The translations under genes and the position numbers were made by a program. The notes under the pieces were generated by a model that did no database searches, was not told where the DNA came from, and saw only the letters and a list, made by a program, of their open reading frames with translations. A stretch of 64,000 bases of DNA. Origin: Micromonospora costi. GTDB lineage: Bacteria; Actinomycetota; Actinomycetes; Mycobacteriales; Micromonosporaceae. The stretch covers positions 248,001 to 312,000 of the forward strand of contig NZ_RBAN01000002.1 in assembly GCF_003626655.1 (NCBI RefSeq), read 5' to 3'. Below, one piece after another: positions 34,819-41,832 of this stretch (positions are counted from its first letter, which is position 1; each line of letters begins with the position of its first letter).

Positions 34819-37596
34819 TTGGCGCGCCTGACGTCCACGGTCAGTGCAATAGCGCTTGACCCCGTGAGGTGTGGCCCGTTGAGGGAGACGTTCGACAGAC
34901 TGTTGCACCTTTCGGTGGAGCAGGCCGGTCTTCTGGTTGCAGTGCTTGGTCTAGTCGGGACACTCGTCACCACGCTTAAGCTCAGTGCCCGGATGCGTCG
35001 CCTAGCTGGCCTCGGAATTCGCACATTTGCATATAGGGCCGGAATACCATCCCGAAAGTACGGGCGATGGTTTGTTCGTAAGTACGCGAGCATCGAGAAT
35101 GTCTACCTCGATCGAGTAGAGGCGCTTGACCTGGCGGCCACGTACGTTCCACTTACTGTTACATCGGATAGTAATCCATCCGACGCTGAACTGCTCGGCA
35201 CAGACGTAATGGGCGCAAATCGCGGCAGAAAGATCATCGTCCTAGGAGATCCGGGGTCGGGAAAATCGACGTTGTTGCGCGCGTACGGTGCAGGAATCAC
35301 GAAGAGAGCCTGGGGAGCGATCCTTTTAGGAGGGGATTGGCGTCCAACAAAAGGAGAGGTGCCCTTCCTTATACCCCTGCGCAAGCTACGCGCGGAATCC
35401 GGAGCTAATGCGGTCGAACAGTATTTGCTTAAGCTCTTGATAGATGCCGGCATTACTCGCAGGCCGGAATGGTGCTTGCGGCGTCTTCTCAAAGATGGAC
35501 GCTGCCTCGTTCTGCTAGACGGCTTGGACGAGGTAGCCGAGGCTAGATATCACTCAGTCCTTCAGGCCGTCGGGGATTTTTGTGAGGGTGAGAATACGGA
35601 GCTTCCCACAGGGCTGGCAAGGGTCGTGCTGACATGTAGGCGCCAGAACTTTCTCAAGATTCGCGACGACTGGATGCCGTGGTTCAGCGACGAGTTTTAC
35701 ATGCTCGCGCCATTTCGCGACTCGGACGTGCAGCGGTATGTTGCGAAACGGAAAAGTGCTTTTCATTCCCCGAAGTCACCCAAGACATTTCTGGCAGATC
35801 TCAAGGCATCAGGCAATTTCGACCTGCACCGCAGCCCGTTGATCCTTGCGATGTCGGTCGGGCTGTATGTGCGGGACCCTGCGTTTATCATTCCATCATC
35901 TATTCCCGTCTTATACGACGCGATGATCTCTGAGATGCTGCGACGCCGATCGGCTGACAGTTCACCTGTAAGCCAGTCTCTCAAGTTCGACGCGATGGAC
36001 AAGAGGAGACTACTCCGCGACATCGCGCTAAAGTCAGCGGAGTTGAGTAATCATTTCGAGTCGTTCTCCCGTAGAGATCTGATCACCCACGCCGAATTCC
36101 TTTCGCCTGAACTCACTTCAGTGGGGCGAGATCAGGTTGATGAATTCGTAGAAGAGATTGTGACAAGAGCAGGACTCGTCTTCGACGCATCCGATGATGG
36201 TCTTCTTTCATTTACTCATAGATCAATACATGAGTTCCTTGCCGCGGAGGCGATTTCGCGCATGGAGGACGGTGGTATCAACTTTATTTCCGAACGGGCC
36301 AGCCACGATGCATGGCGCCAATCCTTGATGTTCGTGGTGGCAAGTGCTCCACAGGCGGACGAATTGCTGATTCGGATCGCCAGTGTTAGTCCGGAGCTGG
36401 CCGGTCATGCACTGGCTAGTGCCCGCGTGAGTAAAGAGGTAGCTGCTGGAGTGCTTGCAACTCTCGGTGATCGAGCGAGGCAGCAAGGCCAAGTGAAGAT
36501 AATCGTGCCTGCCATACTCGCTGCCACTCGATCGCCCGAACCGGCGATCAGCGATACCGCCGTGCAGTTGGTCAGGGAGATTTTGCTGTCCAATGCCGAA
36601 GACGAACAGACCGATGGGCAAGTTGATCAGGAAAAGAGACTTCGAGCTCTGTTTGGTGGCGATACCTTCGGCGCTCTGCAAGTGCTGGATGACGTGGCGA
36701 ACAGCAATTCGCCCCAAGTGGCAGCGCTTTCCGGGGAACTGGCGGGCCTGGTTCCCAACAACGCGAGACTCGTAGCCCCTCTCTGGCGCTCGCTCAATAC
36801 GCCCGGGATAGAGAATGAACCGGCATGTAAGGCTATTATCTCAAACTTGCTGACTCTGGCAATGAAGCCTGACTGCTTCGTTGAGCTCCAAAGTCAGGAG
36901 ACGTTGGGAGAGAGGGAGTTTAGCGGCCGAACTCTTAGCGAGGTGTATCCATTTAAGCGAGCAGTTCCTCTATCGTCGAACTTCGTAAAGTTGCTTGCCT
37001 TGGCGGATGAACTCTCGGTGGAACCGTTAGGGCCGAAACCCTGTCCGTTCTTCGAGGCTAAGAGATTGGATCCGAAGGCGTTCAAGAACCTTGAGCGAGA
37101 CAACAGATACACCGTTAAGGTTCCCATCCACGTTACCCAGTGGTTCCTTACGACGTTGGCAATTGTCGGCACGCTGGGAGCGGCCACGTGGGCCACCTAT
37201 TTGCTGTTCGTTGATTTTGGTCGTCTGACAAGACCATATGGGATGAACAACGCTGTTCTCGTCTTGTTAAGCATGGCTGCGCCATACATGGCGCACCGCT
37301 TCATCCGCATTGAGCGGCTACCCGCACCCGGCTCGATGCAGTACGAGCTCGGATGCTTTTCGGTAGTGTTTGCGCCGCTTCCACCGATTGCCATCTCAGT
37401 CGCCCTCCTCCCGATAGCTGCATCTTCGGTTGTTTTGTTCCTAATTGCCGCTTCTGTGGCCAACTTTGTATTTTTCTTCCTTCCGTTAGCGCGTGTTGCA
37501 CCACTGACGCACGTGTTCTACATCCCAGCCCTCAACCCTTATCGGCATGTGTATTCAGATCCTGGATGCCGCCACTGGGTTACGAAGCCGCAATAG
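34819..37596 (+). CDS. Membrane-anchored NACHT NTPase, defence-like
   Basis: A protein of up to 925 residues with a STAND-type NACHT ATPase core. A hydrophobic helix lies near residues 38-54. Walker A is G-D-P-G-S-G-K-S-T (about 144-152) and Walker B is L-V-L-L-D-G-L-D-E-V (about 228-237), with D-G-L-D-E typical of NACHT. The winged-helix end reads F-T-H-R-S-I-H-E-F-L-A-A (about 470). A helical sensor-like region follows, then about four membrane helices at 775-905. Bacterial NACHT proteins are known anti-phage effectors that respond to infection. The TTG at 34819 is the longest start; a TTG at 34879 after GAGGTG is also possible. GC is about 50% (30 of 60 bases at 36001-36060), far below the neighbours, so the gene was acquired from elsewhere. 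Confidence 0.88.
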   Translation: MARLTSTVSAIALDPVRCGPLRETFDRLLHLSVEQAGLLVAVLGLVGTLVTTLKLSARMRRLAGLGIRTFAYRAGIPSRKYGRWFVRKYASIENVYLDRVEALDLAATYVPLTVTSDSNPSDAELLGTDVMGANRGRKIIVLGDPGSGKSTLLRAYGAGITKRAWGAILLGGDWRPTKGEVPFLIPLRKLRAESGANAVEQYLLKLLIDAGITRRPEWCLRRLLKDGRCLVLLDGLDEVAEARYHSVLQAVGDFCEGENTELPTGLARVVLTCRRQNFLKIRDDWMPWFSDEFYMLAPFRDSDVQRYVAKRKSAFHSPKSPKTFLADLKASGNFDLHRSPLILAMSVGLYVRDPAFIIPSSIPVLYDAMISEMLRRRSADSSPVSQSLKFDAMDKRRLLRDIALKSAELSNHFESFSRRDLITHAEFLSPELTSVGRDQVDEFVEEIVTRAGLVFDASDDGLLSFTHRSIHEFLAAEAISRMEDGGINFISERASHDAWRQSLMFVVASAPQADELLIRIASVSPELAGHALASARVSKEVAAGVLATLGDRARQQGQVKIIVPAILAATRSPEPAISDTAVQLVREILLSNAEDEQTDGQVDQEKRLRALFGGDTFGALQVLDDVANSNSPQVAALSGELAGLVPNNARLVAPLWRSLNTPGIENEPACKAIISNLLTLAMKPDCFVELQSQETLGEREFSGRTLSEVYPFKRAVPLSSNFVKLLALADELSVEPLGPKPCPFFEAKRLDPKAFKNLERDNRYTVKVPIHVTQWFLTTLAIVGTLGAATWATYLLFVDFGRLTRPYGMNNAVLVLLSMAAPYMAHRFIRIERLPAPGSMQYELGCFSVVFAPLPPIAISVALLPIAASSVVLFLIAASVANFVFFFLPLARVAPLTHVFYIPALNPYRHVYSDPGCRHWVTKPQ

Positions 37597-37689
37597 GCCG
37601 AACCGGACAGCGTGCCTATGCGACCGGAGGTGGCTTAGAGATCGATTCTCTTTGAATGCGGTGCGTCGCTTGTAGGCGGCCGCGGCGCA

Positions 37690-38160
37690 CGGTAGATCGG
37701 CGGGCTGTGCGAGAGGGAGATCGTCGACGGGTTGTGGGAGCCGCTCGACCCGTTGATTCCGGCTCGTACCCGCCGGTTGCGCTACCCCAGGCGATTGGCT
37801 CGTGACGACCCGGTAGCGTTGGCGGGGTTCTTGTCAGTGCTGCGGACCGGGATCCCGTGGCAGCAGCTATCGACCTCGGCGTTCGGGGTGTGGGATCGAC
37901 GTGCTGGCGGCGGCCTGCTCGCTGGCAAGAGCAGGGCGTGTGGCAGCGTCTGCACGGGGTGCTGGTGGCCGAACTCCGCTCCCGCCGAGCCCTGGACCTG
38001 GACCTGGACCTGGACCTGGACCTACGCCGTGGTCGACGCCTCGCGCCTGCGCTCAATGGGGGGACCACGTCGGGCCCAGCCCGGTCGATCGCGGCCGGCC
38101 GGCAGCAAACACCTGATCACCTATACGAGCGGCGGGCCCCTTGCGGTGATCAGATTCACG
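37690..38160 (+). pseudogene. IS5-family transposase remnant, frameshifted and lacking its end
   Basis: The plus strand reads L-W-E-P-L-D-P-L-I-P, then S-V-L-R-T-G-I-P-W-Q-Q-L, then in another frame W-Q-E-Q-G-V-W-Q-R-L-H-G-V-L and H-V-G-P-S-P-V-D-R-G-R. These are the typical N-terminal and first catalytic regions of IS5-type transposases. The remaining DDE residues are missing. A hexanucleotide expansion interrupts it at 37991. Confidence 0.75.
37991..38023 (+). repeat. Tandem hexanucleotide repeat CCTGGA, five copies
   Basis: Five exact copies of CCTGGA plus CCT, inside the transposase remnant, where intact relatives have a single copy of this stretch. It probably grew by slippage after inactivation. 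Confidence 0.8.
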
Positions 38161-38162
38161 TA

Positions 38163-38178
38163 GTCAAGGACGCTTGAC
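38163..38178. repeat. Inverted repeat beside the tRNA-Leu 3' end
   Basis: GTCAAG-GACG-CTTGAC, followed by ACCACCAGTACGTC. It resembles the 13797-13818 repeat and its right flank, at a similar distance from an att-like core. Confidence 0.55.
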
Positions 38179-38216
38179 CACCAGTACGTCGGAGACGGCA
38201 CGGGTGCCGCCAGTTT

Positions 38217-38227
38217 GTGTCCGAGGG
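38217..38227. other. att-like core at the tRNA-Leu 3' end
   Basis: GTGTCCGAGGG covers the discriminator base and acceptor/T-stem end of the tRNA-Leu gene, the usual target of tyrosine integrases. Identical copies occur at 13853 and 33084 in the same orientation. Confidence 0.65.
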
Positions 38228-38301
38228 GGGACTTGAACCCCCACGCCCTATACGGGCACTAGCACCTCAAGCTAGCGCGTCTGCCATTCCGCCACCCGGA
38301 C
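38218..38301 (-). tRNA. tRNA-Leu (anticodon GAG)
   Basis: An 84-nt class II tRNA. The acceptor stem pairs GTCCGGG with CTCGGAC (one G-T wobble) followed by A73. The anticodon arm is CTAGC-TTGAGGT-GCTAG, giving GAG. A long variable arm (GCCCGTATAGGGC-type hairpin) and a T arm with GGGGGTTCAAGTCCCCC follow. CCA is not encoded. GAG reads CTC and CTT leucine codons; CTC is common in this DNA. The gene marks the right border of the island array. Confidence 0.95.
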
Positions 38302-38522
38302 CTGCTCGTCCAGCCTACCGCGCCAGCCCCGGTGTTCTCGACACCGAGGACCGGCCCCGGCGGGCCGCACGGGGAGTTACTGTACACGGCCCCGGTGGAT
38401 CATGCACATCGCCTTCCCCCGCGCCGCCGGACGCGACATCCGCCCTGCTCCCGCCCCGGGTAGGGGCGGTGCACGGCGGCGCCGGGTAGCGTCCGGAGCC
38501 GATCTACCGGCAGCATGACCAC
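38302..38522. other. Intergenic region before the TPR gene
   Basis: About 220 bases. No gene is seen; it probably carries the tRNA promoter on one strand and the TPR-gene promoter on the other. Confidence 0.4.
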
Positions 38523-41500
38523 GTGTCCCATCCCTCCCCCCTGGCCGCCGTACAGCACCGGGCCCTCGCCCTGCGCGGCGCGGGCGACCTGACCGCCGCC
38601 CGTCAGCTGCTGACCGAGGCCGTCGGATCCGCCCGCCCACCGTATGGGCCGGACCACCCGGACGTGCTCAACACCGCGCACCTGCTGGCCCGGCTGCATC
38701 GGGAGGCCGACGACCCGCTCGCGGCCCGCCGGGTGCTGGAGGAGGCGTACGCGGTCGGGGAACGCCGCTGGGGCGACGGCGACCCGTTGATGCTGGCGCT
38801 CAGCTTCGAGCTGGCCGGGGTCGCCGAGGAGCTGGGCAACAGGCACGAGGCCCGCCGCAACTACAACCGCGTCGCCACCGCCGGGCCGGCGGTGCTCGGG
38901 GACGACCACCCGGCGGTACGCACCGCCCGCCGCTACCTCGGCGTCCCGTCCACCGACACGGCACCGGCCGCGCCACCTCCGGCGGCGTTGACCCCGGGGA
39001 GCGCGATGGCCGCCCTGTCGGGGCCGACCATGGCGTTCGCCACGCTGTCGCCGGTCCGGCGGCCGTCCCCACCGCCACCCGACGTGCCGCCACCCGACGT
39101 GCCGCCACTCGACGTGCCGCCAGCCGGCGGCCCACCGGCCGCGCCGGGCGCCGTGCCTCCTCCTCCGGTGACGCACCCCGCCCCGCCCGCGGCGCCCGAG
39201 TACGCGCCACCGCCGCTCGCGCCCGGCGGATACGCGCCGCCACCGACCCCGCCTGGCGGTGGTGGCGGGATGCCGCCGTCGCCCTGGGCGCCGGTGCCCG
39301 GCCACGTTCCGGCCGCAGCGGCCTCGGCGCCCCCGCAGTCCGGCGGCCTGCCGACGTCGCCGCCCCCGGTGCCCTCGCCGCCCGTCAGCGCCGCGCCCCC
39401 GTCGCCGCACCCCGGCAGCATGGCGCCCCCGCTGCCGCACCCCGTCAGCGCCGCGCCGGCACCGCTGCCGCACCCGGGCGGCGCTACCCCGGCACCGTCG
39501 ACCGCCGGGGTCGGGACGCCGCCCGCACCCGTAGCGCCCCCGCCCGTGCCGCCCTCGGCGTGGGCGCCGCAAGCCGCGACCAGCGGACCGGTACCCGCGC
39601 AGGGCGGGCACGGTCGGCTCGTGCCGCCAGCCGACGAGACAGCCCCACTGGTGCCACCGCGCGAGCCGTCGCACCCCGGTCACGGAAACACCGCACCGCT
39701 CGCTCCGGCGTCGGCGCCTCCGGCTGGCCCGGGCATGGCCGCGCCTGCGTCCGCGTGGGCACCGCCGCCACCGCCCGCATCCGCGCCCGCCTTCGCCACC
39801 GCCTCGCCCACCCAGGCCGCGCCCGCAGCACCCGCGCCCGCGCCGGCCGCCGCGCCCGCCCCGCCCCCATCACCCGCGCTCGTGTCAGCGCCCGTCGCGC
39901 CTGCCCGTCCGCCGGCGGCACCGGCCGTACCCGCACCTCCCCCGCCGCCGCGAATGCCCCCGGCACCGCCCGTCGCCCCACCCTCGGCCGCACCGGGAGC
40001 GGGTGGGAGCGGCCCGGCGCACGAGCAGGCTTCCTCCGCGCCCGGCTGGGACAAGCCGACGATCCAGGTCCGGCAGATCGAGCCGCTGCTGGCCGAGGAG
40101 CTCGAGCGGGCCAGGACCGGCCAGCGCGACGATGAGCCGGAGCAGCAGGCGGCGCCGGGCCAGCCGGACGGCGTCGTGAACGTGCCGCCCGCTCAGCCGC
40201 GCCCGTCGGCCCTCGGCCAACAGGCCGGCGCGCCGCCCGAGCCGGCGACGCCGTCGGGCCAGCAGCCGCCCGGCACGTGGCCGAGCCCGATGCAGGCAGC
40301 CACGCCGACGCCGGTCAGCGCACCGCCGTCGGAGGTCACGGGTCACCCGCAGCCCGTGAGCGCACCGCCGGGCTACCCGTTGCCGGTGAGCGCACCGCCC
40401 GGGCACCCGTCGCCGGTGAGCGCGCCGCCCGGCTACGCGTCGCCGGTCAGCGCGCCTCCGGTGAGCGGGCCCGTCAGTGCGCCGCCGGTCAGCGGTCCGC
40501 CGGGCTATCCCTACCCGGTCAGCGGGCCCCCGGGTTACCCGGTGAGCGCCCCGCCCGGCTACGCGCACCCGGTCAGCAGCCCGCCGGTGAGTGCCCCGCC
40601 GGCACCGCCCTGGGGGTTGACCGCGCCGCCATGGAGCGCCACCGCCCCACCCCAGCCGCTGCCCACCGTCGCCGAGCACGACGAGGAGGGACCGGCGGGG
40701 GCGGACCTGCCCGACCCGGTGTCGCCGGCGCCGCTGCCCGACCCCGACCCGGAGCCGCGGCCCGACGTCGTGCCGCTGGGGGACCCGGCGCCTCCGGCGG
40801 TCGACCCGATCGCGGCGCCGCTCGCGCACTCGCCGGCCGTCGTGCCACAGGCGCACGCCGAGGCGCCGGGCCACAGCCCGAGCCCCGCGGATGCCCGCTC
40901 GGTCACACCGGACACCTACCCGGGCACGCCGGGCGGGGATCCGGGCACGGTGGTCGCCTACCCGGCCACGCCGGGCACCTACCGGGGCGACCCACCGGCC
41001 GAGGCGTCCATCCCCGGGTCGCCGACCGCCCCGGACGCCGACACGTATCCGAACGCACCCGAGGCCCAGCCGGGCACATACCCGAACGCACCCGGGGGCC
41101 AGCCGGGCACGTACCCGGGCGCGTACCCGCCCGGGCCGCAGGTCTACCCGGGGGCCGGCGGGTACCCCGTCGAGCCGTACCGACCGGAGGGCGTCGCGGC
41201 GCACCCGGCGACGCCGCCGCCGTACCTGTTGCCGGACGAGCCGGAGCCGCGCGGCCGCAACCGGGCGGCGCTGGCCGTCGCGGTGACGGCCGTGGTGGTC
41301 GCGGTCGGCGCGGTGGCCGGGGTCGGCGTGCTGGTGCTGGGCCGCGACGGCACGCCGCCGGCGAGCGCGCCCTCGCCGCGCGCGGCGGCGCCGACGGCCA
41401 GCGGGCCACCGCCGGGTGACCTGCGGCTGCGGGACGACTCGACCTCGATCAGGTTGACCTGGACGGACCCGTCCGGCGGGAGGGTGCCGTTCATGGTCGC

Positions 41501-41690
41501 CGGTGGTCGGGCCGGCCAGCCGTTGGGCGTGATGGCCACGGTGGACCCGGGAACGGAGAGCTACACCGTCAACGGGTTGAGTTCCCGGGTGGACTACTGC
41601 TTCACGGTGCTCGCGGTCTGGTCGACGGACACGTTCGCCACGTCGGGCCAGGCCTGCACCGAACGTGAGGGACGCACTCCATCCAGCTGA
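38523..41690 (+). CDS. TPR, proline-rich repeat and Fn3 membrane protein
   Basis: A 1,055-aa protein from a GTG at 38523. Residues 1-135 are tetratricopeptide-type helices (Q-L-L-T-E-A-V, A-R-R-V-L-E-E-A-Y, and P-D-H-P-D-V-L, as in kinesin light chain-like TPRs). A very long disordered region of some 750 residues follows, rich in P, A, S and G, with tandem P-V-S-A-P-P-G-Y-P units (about 600-690) and T-Y-P-N-A-P repeats. One transmembrane helix lies near 915-940 and the last 90 residues form a small Fn3-like domain. It is probably a cell-envelope scaffold. The following genes run in the same direction, and their Fn3 protein has a similar fold, so a common function at the membrane is likely. 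Confidence 0.85.
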   Translation: MSHPSPLAAVQHRALALRGAGDLTAARQLLTEAVGSARPPYGPDHPDVLNTAHLLARLHREADDPLAARRVLEEAYAVGERRWGDGDPLMLALSFELAGVAEELGNRHEARRNYNRVATAGPAVLGDDHPAVRTARRYLGVPSTDTAPAAPPPAALTPGSAMAALSGPTMAFATLSPVRRPSPPPPDVPPPDVPPLDVPPAGGPPAAPGAVPPPPVTHPAPPAAPEYAPPPLAPGGYAPPPTPPGGGGGMPPSPWAPVPGHVPAAAASAPPQSGGLPTSPPPVPSPPVSAAPPSPHPGSMAPPLPHPVSAAPAPLPHPGGATPAPSTAGVGTPPAPVAPPPVPPSAWAPQAATSGPVPAQGGHGRLVPPADETAPLVPPREPSHPGHGNTAPLAPASAPPAGPGMAAPASAWAPPPPPASAPAFATASPTQAAPAAPAPAPAAAPAPPPSPALVSAPVAPARPPAAPAVPAPPPPPRMPPAPPVAPPSAAPGAGGSGPAHEQASSAPGWDKPTIQVRQIEPLLAEELERARTGQRDDEPEQQAAPGQPDGVVNVPPAQPRPSALGQQAGAPPEPATPSGQQPPGTWPSPMQAATPTPVSAPPSEVTGHPQPVSAPPGYPLPVSAPPGHPSPVSAPPGYASPVSAPPVSGPVSAPPVSGPPGYPYPVSGPPGYPVSAPPGYAHPVSSPPVSAPPAPPWGLTAPPWSATAPPQPLPTVAEHDEEGPAGADLPDPVSPAPLPDPDPEPRPDVVPLGDPAPPAVDPIAAPLAHSPAVVPQAHAEAPGHSPSPADARSVTPDTYPGTPGGDPGTVVAYPATPGTYRGDPPAEASIPGSPTAPDADTYPNAPEAQPGTYPNAPGGQPGTYPGAYPPGPQVYPGAGGYPVEPYRPEGVAAHPATPPPYLLPDEPEPRGRNRAALAVAVTAVVVAVGAVAGVGVLVLGRDGTPPASAPSPRAAAPTASGPPPGDLRLRDDSTSIRLTWTDPSGGRVPFMVAGGRAGQPLGVMATVDPGTESYTVNGLSSRVDYCFTVLAVWSTDTFATSGQACTEREGRTPSS
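40338..40610 (+). repeat. Tandem proline-rich coding repeats
   Basis: About ten imperfect copies of a 24-27 base unit encoding P-V-S-A-P-P-G-Y/H-P lie inside the TPR gene. Copy number may vary between strains by slippage or recombination. Confidence 0.7.
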
Positions 41691-41832
41691 CCTGCGCACA
41701 CGCTCGGTGTCCACAGCCGGACGGTGCGGGTTCCCGCCATCGTGACGCGGCCCATATGATGGCACGCGGCTCAGGGGAGGGGTCGCCGGTAGGGGACGCC
41801 ACCTGGCACGACGACACGGGAGGCAGCCGGTT

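Noticed and set aside
40338..40610. CRISPR-like periodicity
   Set aside because: The repeats encode in-frame P-V-S-A-P-P-G units without unique spacers; no cas genes exist in the window.
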